NCBI GenBank assembly: GCA_000754445.1
Contig: JNSD01000013.1
Span: 228,600-292,599 of the forward strand
DNA: 64,000 bases
Origin: an actinobacterium acMicro-4
Lineage (GTDB): Bacteria > Actinomycetota > Actinomycetes > Actinomycetales > Microbacteriaceae
Reading direction: 5' to 3'
Under the pieces are notes generated by a model. It saw only the letters and a program-made list of their open reading frames with translations. It was not told the DNA's origin and searched no databases. Below are positions 43,867 through 51,238 of the stretch, in pieces (position 1 is the stretch's first letter; every line of letters begins with the position of its first letter). The position numbers were made by a program, and so were the translations under genes.

Positions 43867-45612
43867 CTACCGCTCTGCTGGGGGTGACCACGGCGTCGCA
43901 CTGCGAATTGCCGAGATCGGAACTGTCTTCTCCATGGAGTTCCGAAGCTCAACGCCTCGAAGCCTGCCACCGGCGAGCGAGCGCGGTTCCATAATCAAAC
44001 TCACCGATGTTCCACCGGGCATGTCGACTTCGATCTCGAGAGCCACTTTGGCAGCGATAGCAACTTCAAGGACACTGCCAAGCCAGGGCGGAACACCCTG
44101 GCTTGCCGCCTTGGTGATGGATGTCGCGAGGCTTCTCACGGCGTCCTCGAGGGGGTCTGGCCCGATTGTGCCCAGTGCAACGCGCTCCTCGGCGGGTTGA
44201 TAGATTGCGTCTTCACCGGTAATCATCGCCATATGCCTGGCCCCCAACAGAATGTCGTGCACCCGCTCAACCGGGAGTCTGGTCACCAGAGTGCGGTCAT
44301 CGAGCTCTCGCAGGGATAGTGGTCCGAGGCTCGGATCGGCAAGCAGTTCGTGACGCAGTTCCGGCCTCGTCAGAGTGATGGTGGTGCCGTTTCTGGTGCT
44401 ACTGAGTTCGATGTCTCCTGCCAAGCGGCAGGTGTCGGTGATGAGGTGAACCATGCCGCTGGGCAGTGGGGTTTGCGAGGCCGACTGGAGCATGGGGACC
44501 AGCTCCTTCGCTGCAATACCGCCGTGGAGTGCGCGCAGAACAGAGCGCGATGTCAAGCGATACCGAGGAACCAAGCCACCGAGCTCACGGTGAGCAATGC
44601 GGTCAAGAATCAACCGGTGGTCAAGCGACAGAGGCCCTGGAGCCAGTAGCGTGAAATCCTCGGTGGCATAGACGCCTGGGACCGGAGAGGGCAGATAGCG
44701 CCCCAGGTCAGGGGTGCCTTCGGGGGTGAAGAGGGCCTGTCCCCAGGGTGTGGGGGAGCCAGAGGCGATAATCCCGAGCATGCTGGCTCTAGCCGTTGCT
44801 GTCCCCAGGATTTCTTCGGCCTTGAGCCTTGGATACCAGAAGCTGACGAGGGCGGGAAGGTCGCTATCCCAGTGGGCGTGAGGGTTCTCCCGCACAACCC
44901 GCTGCAACCAGGGTGGTAACGCCGTCCACCACGACACGGCAATGTGGTGCCACTGTTCTTCTGGACCACTCTCTCGCCACGCAAGTGCGCTGGCGCTTGC
45001 CGACACGTGAGTGCTCGAGAGATGAAGAAGGCCCGAGGCAACCCCGATGTCCACCAGGGCGGCGATATTATAGCCCTCACCCAAGATTTCCACCAGGGCC
45101 TTGAGTCCCGTCACACTGACTAATCCCTGCCTGGTTGCCGGTTGTGGGTGGCGGGCAAGCGCGTCGATGACGTCGCCAAGCTCACAGAGCACGCTGGCGA
45201 CCACAGTCGCCTGTTTGCCAAGCGCCTCTTCGCTCCACGGCGGACACCCCGTGAGGCTGGGGGCCTTATCTTTGGTGCCGCGTTGTGCGAGGCTCGCCAA
45301 CTGCTCGGGCGAAATCAGGGGAAGCACCGGGTTTTCCCTGGAGTCCACGAGGCCAAGCTCAGTGAGCTCTGCGAGCCCTTCAGGGCTGGCCCCCTCTGCC
45401 AGCGAGCCCAGTGCACCAAGGGCGTCCCTGGAGAGCGCATCAAGAGTCTGAGCGAGGCTTCGGTCATCGAGGAGCTGTGTGGCGGCAGCGGTCAGGCTGC
45501 CCACCTGAGCAGCACTCAACCCGCGACGTTTGGCGAGAACGAGTAGTTGTTCTTCGTTCCTACTGGCCAACCACTGAATAAGGCGAAGGGTCTCTTTACT
45601 CGGCAGAGCCAT
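43867..45612 (-). CDS. Helicase-associated protein (Helicase_C_3 / XPB partner)
   Basis: A 581-residue protein that pairs with XPB genes across actinobacteria. It starts MALPSKETLRLIQWLASRNEEQL, has repeated helical winged-helix-like segments in the N-terminal half (LSAAQVGSL, RDALGALGSLAEG), and near residue 330 the segment TEDFTLLAPGPLSLDHRL of the Helicase_C_3 family. No Walker motif is visible, so it is not itself an ATPase; it probably modulates the XPB helicase. The 5' end overlaps the small membrane gene by 17 bases. Confidence 0.85.
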   Translation of the reverse strand: MALPSKETLRLIQWLASRNEEQLLVLAKRRGLSAAQVGSLTAAATQLLDDRSLAQTLDALSRDALGALGSLAEGASPEGLAELTELGLVDSRENPVLPLISPEQLASLAQRGTKDKAPSLTGCPPWSEEALGKQATVVASVLCELGDVIDALARHPQPATRQGLVSVTGLKALVEILGEGYNIAALVDIGVASGLLHLSSTHVSASASALAWRESGPEEQWHHIAVSWWTALPPWLQRVVRENPHAHWDSDLPALVSFWYPRLKAEEILGTATARASMLGIIASGSPTPWGQALFTPEGTPDLGRYLPSPVPGVYATEDFTLLAPGPLSLDHRLILDRIAHRELGGLVPRYRLTSRSVLRALHGGIAAKELVPMLQSASQTPLPSGMVHLITDTCRLAGDIELSSTRNGTTITLTRPELRHELLADPSLGPLSLRELDDRTLVTRLPVERVHDILLGARHMAMITGEDAIYQPAEERVALGTIGPDPLEDAVRSLATSITKAASQGVPPWLGSVLEVAIAAKVALEIEVDMPGGTSVSLIMEPRSLAGGRLRGVELRNSMEKTVPISAIRSATPWSPPAER

Positions 45613-45871
45613 GGTCACCCGCGCCCCGACGACGTCTGGTGGACACAATGAGCAGAGCAATGATGAGAACGAAACCGACGGGCAGGCCAAACAATGGCAT
45701 CAGGGTCACGCTTGGCCAGACGCCAACGGAGAAGTCAGCGCTACCCATCCCGGCCCATGTGCCGAGGATGATGGCAAAGAAGGCCAACACACTCAGTGCG
45801 ATCACTGCGCCAATGATGGCGGCGAGGACGCGTTCGAGACGGCTGGGTGGTGGAATTTCGCTTACTGACAT
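45596..45871 (-). CDS. Small two-helix membrane protein (91 aa), hypothetical
   Basis: ATG at 45871 gives MSVSEIPPPSRLERVLAAI, a hydrophobic helix (about 15-40), a short external loop (MGSADFSVGVWPS), a second helix (about 55-78) and a basic end (STRRRRGAGDHGSAE). Similar proteins are sometimes mislabelled as ABC-transporter ATPases in databases, but no ATP-binding motif exists. It is the first gene of the helicase/two-component run and overlaps the next one. Confidence 0.8.
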   Translation of the reverse strand: MSVSEIPPPSRLERVLAAIIGAVIALSVLAFFAIILGTWAGMGSADFSVGVWPSVTLMPLFGLPVGFVLIIALLIVSTRRRRGAGDHGSAE

Positions 45872-45952
45872 CCCTCCAGGATATCGGGACTCTGGAGACG
45901 GTATCCTTCTGGTACAGCACACCCGTGCGAAGCCCCAAAGAAAGGCGACACC

Positions 45953-46327
45953 ATGCCCACCGGCAAGGTCAAGTTCTACGACACAGACAAAGGCTTCGGC
46001 TTCATCCACACCGATGACGGCGAGGAAGTTTTCCTGCACGCGTCCGCTCTTCCAGAAGGCGCTGTGGTTCGCGCCGGTGCCAAAGTTGAGTTCGGTGTTG
46101 CCGAGGGCAAGCGTGGCGCCCAAGCACTGAGCGTGCGCATTCTTGAGCAGCCCACCACGCGCGTGGGGCGCAAGGGCGCCGATGACATGGCCGTGATTGT
46201 CGAAGATTTGCTGAAGCTCTTAGATCGCACCGGAGGGGATCTGCGCCGTGGTCGCTATCCCGACGAAGAGCACTCTCGCAAGATTGCCGCTCTGCTGCGC
46301 AGAGTGGCCGATGAGTTTGATGTCTAA
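45953..46327 (+). CDS. Cold-shock-domain protein with C-terminal extension
   Basis: A 124-residue protein. The first ~65 residues are a cold-shock domain with RNP1 (KGFGFIH) and RNP2 (EVFLHAS) for single-stranded nucleic acid binding. A C-terminal ~55-residue helical part (MAVIVEDLLKLLDRTGG, ALLRRVADEFDV) is the extended form seen in actinobacteria. The start lies 81 bases from a divergent gene. It overlaps the DUF3027 gene downstream by 8 bases. Confidence 0.93.
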   Translation: MPTGKVKFYDTDKGFGFIHTDDGEEVFLHASALPEGAVVRAGAKVEFGVAEGKRGAQALSVRILEQPTTRVGRKGADDMAVIVEDLLKLLDRTGGDLRRGRYPDEEHSRKIAALLRRVADEFDV

Positions 46328-46862
46328 GCCCAAAGCCTCGACTACCACAACCTCGAGCTTTCAGGGCCACCCCGAGGCTGACCTGAGCGCGCTGGCAACC
46401 GCCGCGCTACTCGAGGTCACTCAGGCACACACCTACCGAATCCCGCCCGTCGTGATTCGGGGTGAGGGAATCGCCACCGTGACCTTCGCCTCGGCTGAGC
46501 GCGGTTACCCCGGGTGGTTCTGGACTGTGAATCTCAGTGACCTGGAGGGCGTTGCCCCGACGGTCATGGACGTCCACCTACTGCCGGGAGACTCGGCACT
46601 GGTTGCCCCCGAGTGGGTTCCCTGGGCTGACCGGATGGAAGAGTATCTCCTCAACGAGAAAGAACTCAGCGACGCTGTTGCCTCGGATGACGACGATGAC
46701 GACGATGATGACGACGACGATGATTTTGGCGACGATGTCGATGGCATCGACATTGACCAGCTCGATATCGAGCTCAATCCGACCCCCCTGGAAGTCCCCG
46801 ACGAGACGGACGATGTTTTTGACCACGTCGAGTTCGACGAGGCTGACCCTCTCAACCCCTAG
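46320..46862 (+). CDS. DUF3027 protein with poly-aspartate run
   Basis: A 180-residue protein of the actinobacterial DUF3027 family. The globular part contains ERGYPGWFWTVNLSDLEG and DSALVAPEWVPWADR. The C-terminal third is extremely acidic, with 13 consecutive Asp residues followed by FGDD. The start ATG at 46320 overlaps the cold-shock gene; an alternative ATG at 46311 is possible. The co-transcribed csp-DUF3027 pair suggests a role in nucleic-acid-related stress, but the function is unknown. Confidence 0.88.
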   Translation: MSKPKASTTTTSSFQGHPEADLSALATAALLEVTQAHTYRIPPVVIRGEGIATVTFASAERGYPGWFWTVNLSDLEGVAPTVMDVHLLPGDSALVAPEWVPWADRMEEYLLNEKELSDAVASDDDDDDDDDDDDDFGDDVDGIDIDQLDIELNPTPLEVPDETDDVFDHVEFDEADPLNP

Positions 46863-47971
46863 AGGCGCTCGAGCACGTAGTCGAGGCTCGCGATGAGCTT
46901 CTCGACATCCGCGTGGTCAACACCGACGAAGGTGGCAACGCGAACCTGGTTGCGGCCAAGTTTGCGATAGGGCTCAGTGTCGAGAATTCCATTCGCGCGC
47001 AGGATTGATGTGACGGCAGTCGCATCAATCGAGTCATCCAGATCGAGCGTTGCGACCACGGGCGAGCGGTGCTCGGGGTTAGTCACAAACGGTGTCACGT
47101 CACTGCGCGACTCGGCCCAGGAATAGAGCAAGCCGGAGCTCTGCGCGGTGTGTTCGGCAGCAGCGCCAAGACCACCACGGCTCATCATCCACTCAAGCTG
47201 TGACTCCATCAGCAGCAGTGTTGCCAGTGCTGGGGTATTGAGGGTTTGGTGCAGTCGTGAGTTATCGATTGCAGTCTTCAGACTCAAAAACTCGGGAATG
47301 TAGCGATCGGTCGCTGCAATCTCTTCGGCCCGGGCAATCGCCGCCGGTGACATCAGAGCCCACCAGAGCCCACCATCACTGGCGAAATTCTTTTGCGGCG
47401 CAAAGTAGTAGACGTCCATCTCGCGGGCATCGAAATCGATGCCTCCGGCGGCGCTGGTGGCATCGACCACCATGAGCGCGTCGGGCGCGGCGCCTGGAAC
47501 ACGAACCACTGGAGCACTGACGCCGGTCGAGGTCTCATTGTGAGGCCAGGCGTAGACATCGGCATCTGCGATGGCCTCGAGGGTTCCTCTGGTGCCAGGC
47601 GCTGAGAGGACCACGTGTGGTTGCCTCAACCACGGAGTGGTGTGAGCGGCAACACACTTCTGGCCAAATTCGCCAAAGCTCAGGTGAGCGCTTCTATTTC
47701 TGGCCAGGCTTGCTGCAGCAACATCCCAGAACGCTGTTGACCCACCGTTTCCAAGAACGACTTCGTACCCCTCGGGAAGTCCAAAGAGCTCATGGAGGTG
47801 GCGCTGAACGCGGGCGACTAAATCTTTGACCGGGGCCTGGCGGTGAGAGGTTCCAAGAATTGCCTGGTTGGCAATGAGGTGCTCGAGTTGGCTCGAGCGA
47901 ATCTTTGAGGGGCCAGAGCCAAACCGGCCATCAGAGGGAAGAAGGTCGGCGGGAATCGTAATGTCCGGCAT
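46859..47971 (-). CDS. serC: Phosphoserine aminotransferase (mycobacterial type)
   Basis: SerC converts 3-phosphohydroxypyruvate to phosphoserine with glutamate. The 370-residue PLP protein carries RFGSGPSKIR at the N-terminus, GNGGSTAFWD, VDATSAAGG and the PLP lysine in FAPQKNFASDGG. These features are those of the high-GC Gram-positive family. It converges with the DUF3027 gene with a 4-base overlap. A DtxR-like metal box lies about 50 bp upstream. Confidence 0.95.
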   Translation of the reverse strand: MPDITIPADLLPSDGRFGSGPSKIRSSQLEHLIANQAILGTSHRQAPVKDLVARVQRHLHELFGLPEGYEVVLGNGGSTAFWDVAAASLARNRSAHLSFGEFGQKCVAAHTTPWLRQPHVVLSAPGTRGTLEAIADADVYAWPHNETSTGVSAPVVRVPGAAPDALMVVDATSAAGGIDFDAREMDVYYFAPQKNFASDGGLWWALMSPAAIARAEEIAATDRYIPEFLSLKTAIDNSRLHQTLNTPALATLLLMESQLEWMMSRGGLGAAAEHTAQSSGLLYSWAESRSDVTPFVTNPEHRSPVVATLDLDDSIDATAVTSILRANGILDTEPYRKLGRNQVRVATFVGVDHADVEKLIASLDYVLERL

Positions 47972-48020
47972 ACCAAAATCCTAGGCGCTCGGAGGGGGCC
48001 TTCTGCAGAAGCCCTGCGAG

Positions 48021-48039
48021 TAAGCTAAGCCTTACCTCA
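48021..48039. promoter_or_regulatory. Candidate DtxR/IdeR-type metal box upstream of the dtxR-family gene
   Basis: TAAGCTAAGCCTTACCTCA agrees with the DtxR consensus (TTAGGTTAGCCTAACCTAA) at 14 of 19 positions, with inverted GTAAG/CTTAC arms. It is 31 bases before the regulator's ATG and about 50 bases before the divergent serC start. Confidence 0.7.
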
Positions 48040-48070
48040 TATCCCTCTGGTTCACGGAGTGCGCCCAGCC

Positions 48071-48772
48071 ATGACTGATCTCGTCGATACAACGGAAATG
48101 TATCTGCGCACGATTATTGACTTAGAAGAAGAGGGTATTCCTCCGTTTCGAGCCAGAATCTCGGAGCGTCTTGGACACTCAGGGCCCACGGTGTCGCAAA
48201 CCGTGGCTCGGATGGAGCGCGACGGTCTTGTTGTTGTGGAGGCTGACCGTCAATTGGCTCTGACCACCAAGGGCCGCACAAAAGCCATCCAGGTAACGAG
48301 GAAGCATCGCCTGGCCGAGCGCTTGTTGGCCGACGTGATTGGTTTGGACTGGGCACTCGTCCACGAAGAGGCCTGTCGCTGGGAACACGTGATGAGTGAA
48401 AACGTCGAGAGGCGCCTCATCGCGATGCTGGGTGAGCCCACTGAGTCGCCCTATGGCAATCCGATTCCTGCCATGCAGGAAATCGGGGGGCCCAAGTCTG
48501 AGGATTTCCTCACCGGGGTGATTCGGGTGACCGATGCTGTGGGGGATCAGACGACGTCTGGAATCCTTCGACGCATCGGCGAACCCGCACAGTGTGACTC
48601 GGAGCTCTTGAGGAAGTTCAAGAACGCTGGCCTAATTCCTGGTGCCAGAGTCAGTGTGAGCAAAGACCCGAAGGGCTACCGCGTGGAAGCGGCCGCGATG
48701 ACCGGGGCCACGATGAATGGGGCCGTGGTCGTGTCCACCGAGATTGCCCACCACCTTTACCTCGCCGCCTAA
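48071..48772 (+). CDS. DtxR/IdeR/MntR-family metal-dependent regulator
   Basis: A 233-residue regulator with a winged helix (SERLGHSGPTVSQTVARMERDGLV), a metal-binding dimerisation domain (HEEACRWEHVMSENVERRL) and a C-terminal SH3-like FeoA domain (LIPGARVSVSKDPKGYRV). The three-domain form fits iron-type DtxR/IdeR. The anchor residues Cys-x2-x-Glu (CRWEH) are present. The start at 48071 is an ATG; an upstream GTG gives four extra residues. A candidate metal box lies in its promoter, suggesting autoregulation. Confidence 0.95.
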   Translation: MTDLVDTTEMYLRTIIDLEEEGIPPFRARISERLGHSGPTVSQTVARMERDGLVVVEADRQLALTTKGRTKAIQVTRKHRLAERLLADVIGLDWALVHEEACRWEHVMSENVERRLIAMLGEPTESPYGNPIPAMQEIGGPKSEDFLTGVIRVTDAVGDQTTSGILRRIGEPAQCDSELLRKFKNAGLIPGARVSVSKDPKGYRVEAAAMTGATMNGAVVVSTEIAHHLYLAA

Positions 48773-49078
48773 GGGTCAGAAGCTCCGGCGTTTCATAGCG
48801 GGTGGCATTCAGGTCTCGGGGTTAGCCTTAGGCCACTGCGAGTCACAACCAGCAGGAGGTAAACCAATGTCCAGGCGAGTCAGTATCTCTCCCAGAGATA
48901 CTCGCGCTCACTTTCGGATACTGGGTAGTCACCGGCCCTGCGTCAGCTGTCTGCGCCAAGGCCCCGTCACGACACCATCGATTTTCGATGGTGTCGTTTG
49001 CGTTAACAGCGGGGTTGTGGGTCTCGCATGACCCGGTCAGAACTCGCCCTCCAGGCGAGTGCCACCCAGGAGGTAAGT
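48773..49078 (+). ncRNA. Structured 306-bp leader region upstream of the HNH nuclease gene
   Basis: No supported gene. Two strong hairpins are present: AGTATCTCT-CCC-AGAGATACT at 48882-48902 (9 bp) and a 13-bp stem with TTT loop at 48969-48997 followed by TTTGCGTT-like sequence. An AGGAGGT site at 48856 precedes a 54-codon frame (48868-49031) ending in an ATGA junction with the next frame, but its many AGG/AGA/CGA/ATA codons argue against coding. It may be an attenuator or small RNA. No known RNA family was matched. Confidence 0.4.
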
Positions 49079-49576
49079 ATGCGAACCCTCGTGCTCAACG
49101 CCGGCTATGAGCCGCTCTCGGTCGTGTCCTTCAGACGGGCGCTCGTGCTCGTGATGAACGGTCGCGCCATCATCGTCGAGAGTGACCAGCGCAATCCGGT
49201 GAGAAGCGCTGATGGCTCGTGGGAGAGGCCCTCCGTAATTGTCTTGACCCGCTATGTGAAGATGCCCCACAACCGCCATGTCCCGGTCTCCCGACGAGGA
49301 GTTCTTCGCAGGGATGGACATCGTTGCGCCTACTGTGATGGATCTGCGAGCACCATCGATCACGTCATCCCACGATCCAGGGGTGGCCGTGATGAGTGGG
49401 AGAACCTGGTGGCCTGTTGCCTCAAGTGCAACAACATGAAGGGTGACCGCACACCTCAAGAAATGGGATGGCGTTTACTCAGCCCTCCCAAGACCCCCTT
49501 TGGCACAGCGTGGTTGGTGCGCGGTATCGAGAGACCGCAGCCTCACTGGGAAGAGTATTTAGCCCACGCTGCGTGA
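49079..49576 (+). CDS. HNH endonuclease family protein
   Basis: A 165-residue protein beginning MRTLVLNAGYEPLSVVSFRR. The C-terminal HNH domain has zinc pairs CAYC and CLKC, and the catalytic core TIDHVIPRSRGG with N in WENLVACC. A strong AGGAGG site stands 6 bases upstream of the ATG at 49079. A frame extension to 49028 exists but is not needed. The family is conserved in actinobacteria as a chromosomal single gene and is probably a DNA repair or housekeeping nuclease, not a homing enzyme. Confidence 0.92.
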   Translation: MRTLVLNAGYEPLSVVSFRRALVLVMNGRAIIVESDQRNPVRSADGSWERPSVIVLTRYVKMPHNRHVPVSRRGVLRRDGHRCAYCDGSASTIDHVIPRSRGGRDEWENLVACCLKCNNMKGDRTPQEMGWRLLSPPKTPFGTAWLVRGIERPQPHWEEYLAHAA

Positions 49577-49585
49577 GTGTCACAC

Positions 49586-50791
49586 CTACGCAGGCCGTAG
49601 GTCTTGGACCCCGGCTTCGGCGTCTTCAATGATCGACAGCGCCCTTCCCAGCCCATCTTCCAGCGCCATGAATTCTGAGGCCCTCCGCACCGCTTCGGCG
49701 CCTTCAATGGCCTTCACCAGTGCTCGCTTCAGCGTGTTCGGGTTGGTCACAGATTTTGATACCGGCCCGGGTCCAAGACCAAGAATCTTGAGCCGACCGG
49801 CCCACCAGGGCTGGTCGGCAACGAAGGGCATGATGACGCTCGGTATTCCCGAGCGAACCATGGCGTGAGTGGTGCCGGCTCCACCGTGGTGGATGGCCAC
49901 CGCAACTGCCGGCAACACTTCGGAGTGTGGGACGGTGCTTCGCACCATGACATCGGGAGCATCAACGTGCTCACTGGAGGGCTCGAGCCCACCCCAGCCG
50001 GTGACCAGCAGGGTCTTGAAACCCACAAGCCTGGCAGCCTCAACAACCACCCGCGCTCGCTGGGCACCGTGGGTGTCTTTCATCGACCCAAAACCCGCAT
50101 AGACGACAGGGCCACTGGCGAGGAAGTCGTGAAGGTCGGTGTCGATTGTGCCAAGAGTCGGCGATGTCCAAGCCCCGGTCACTAGCGCATGGCTAGGCCA
50201 ATCTTCGGGTTGTGGCACCAGAGCCTGACTGACCGGGCACAAAGTAAGGTCTGGCTCGTGCCGAAGCACACCGAGTTTTTTGGCGAGCGTCTTGGCGGGC
50301 GTGGCTGTGGAAGCAAGTGCCAGCTGAATCATCCGAAAGCTTGCCCGGTTGAGAAAACCCGTTAGCCCGTGGGGAAAACCCAGGGCTGGGAACTCGGCAG
50401 TCGGAGTCAGGGTTGGGAACAGCTCAACAATCACCGCAATCGCGCCCACGGCGTGGGCGGCCACGGGTGCGGTGACGAGTTTCGGGTGGTACACCACCAC
50501 ATCGGGGGAAATCTCCTGGATCTGCTCGAGAACCTGCTGGTAGGAGGCCTCAAGCATCGGCTTCATGGTGGAGCGGTAGTTGAGTAGTGCCCGGGTGATG
50601 GACACACCTTGCTCAGCAATCAGGGCTTCGAAGGAACCGGGCAACGAGAGTGTGGCGTAGGGCTCGTGAGGTTCGCTGGGAAGATCAGAGGTGTGCGCAA
50701 AGGACACCTCGTGGCCTGCGGCAGCGGCTTCACGGGCTAGCGCTCGAAAAGGTTCGTTGTCACCCCGGGAGCCGATGGTGGCTAAATACAT
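49586..50791 (-). CDS. GT1-family glycosyltransferase (UGT/sterol-glucosyltransferase-like)
   Basis: A 401-residue glycosyltransferase. The N-terminus MYLATIGSRGDNEPF (acceptor domain) and C-terminal HHGGAGTTHAMVRSGIPSVIMPFVADQ in blocks match the GT1 branch that includes sterol 3-beta-glucosyltransferase and antibiotic glycosyltransferases. The nucleotide-sugar-binding HHGGAGT is intact. The ATG at 50791 discards an extension into the tRNA-Arg region. The acceptor may be a lipid or carotenoid; not certain. Confidence 0.9.
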   Translation of the reverse strand: MYLATIGSRGDNEPFRALAREAAAAGHEVSFAHTSDLPSEPHEPYATLSLPGSFEALIAEQGVSITRALLNYRSTMKPMLEASYQQVLEQIQEISPDVVVYHPKLVTAPVAAHAVGAIAVIVELFPTLTPTAEFPALGFPHGLTGFLNRASFRMIQLALASTATPAKTLAKKLGVLRHEPDLTLCPVSQALVPQPEDWPSHALVTGAWTSPTLGTIDTDLHDFLASGPVVYAGFGSMKDTHGAQRARVVVEAARLVGFKTLLVTGWGGLEPSSEHVDAPDVMVRSTVPHSEVLPAVAVAIHHGGAGTTHAMVRSGIPSVIMPFVADQPWWAGRLKILGLGPGPVSKSVTNPNTLKRALVKAIEGAEAVRRASEFMALEDGLGRALSIIEDAEAGVQDLRPA

Positions 50792-50854
50792 CTTCACTCC
50801 ACAAACCCTAGTCAGGTGGTGCGACAAGCGGGCATCGCTACACTTATTCGGCAC

Positions 50855-50926
50855 GCCTCTGTAGCTCAATGGAAGAGCGGTTCCGTCCTAAGGAAAAGGT
50901 TGGGGGTTCGACTCCCTCCAGGGGCA
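50855..50926 (+). tRNA. tRNA-Arg (anticodon CCT)
   Basis: Acceptor arms GCCTCTG and CAGGGGC pair with one T-G wobble. The anticodon loop GTCCTAA has CCT, reading AGG. The T arm GGGGGTTCGACTCCCTC is intact. No CCA encoded. Confidence 0.94.
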
Positions 50927-51238
50927 CTTGTGTTACGTCCCAGGACATCGTGGACACCTGAACCCCCATTTCGGGGGTCGCAGTGTTATTCATTCCTTAG
51001 GTTGGCAGCCCTGTGCCCAGGCCCCGGTCTTTTCTTTGCGCGCACTAGTGCCGCCGTCACGACATCGCTAGTGATGGAAATGCTTGGCTGCCACGGTGGC
51101 ACAGAGGACCAGGTCCGTTTTTCCCAGAGGCAACCCGTTGTGTTCCGCGTTGGCACAGTGGTGGTGTTCTTCGCCGAATGGTAGCTAATGGGCGTCTCAA
51201 TCCCTTATTCTCAGTGGCAATGAGAGCGAGGACACACC
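50927..51238. other. 312-bp intergenic region with a hairpin after tRNA-Arg
   Basis: ACCCCC at 50962-50967 pairs with GGGGGT at 50973-50978, a possible tRNA terminator. A GCACTAGTGC palindrome occurs near 51044. The right end must contain the promoter of the channel gene; TTCTCA and TGAGAG repeats near 51208-51225 flank it. The open frames here are not convincing. Confidence 0.4.

Noticed and set aside
46680..46730. The GAT/GAC-rich stretch as a possible DNA repeat array
   Set aside because: It is an in-frame Asp run with mixed codons inside the DUF3027 gene, not an independent repeat.
48817..48836. Second DtxR-like box (GGTTAGCCTTAGG)
   Set aside because: Only the core GTTAGCCT agrees; the flanks lack the inverted arms.
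48868..49031. A 54-codon frame with AGGAGGT and an ATGA junction before the HNH gene
   Set aside because: Its many AGG, AGA, CGA and ATA codons are unlike neighbouring genes, and two hairpins occupy it. It was kept only as part of a non-coding leader.
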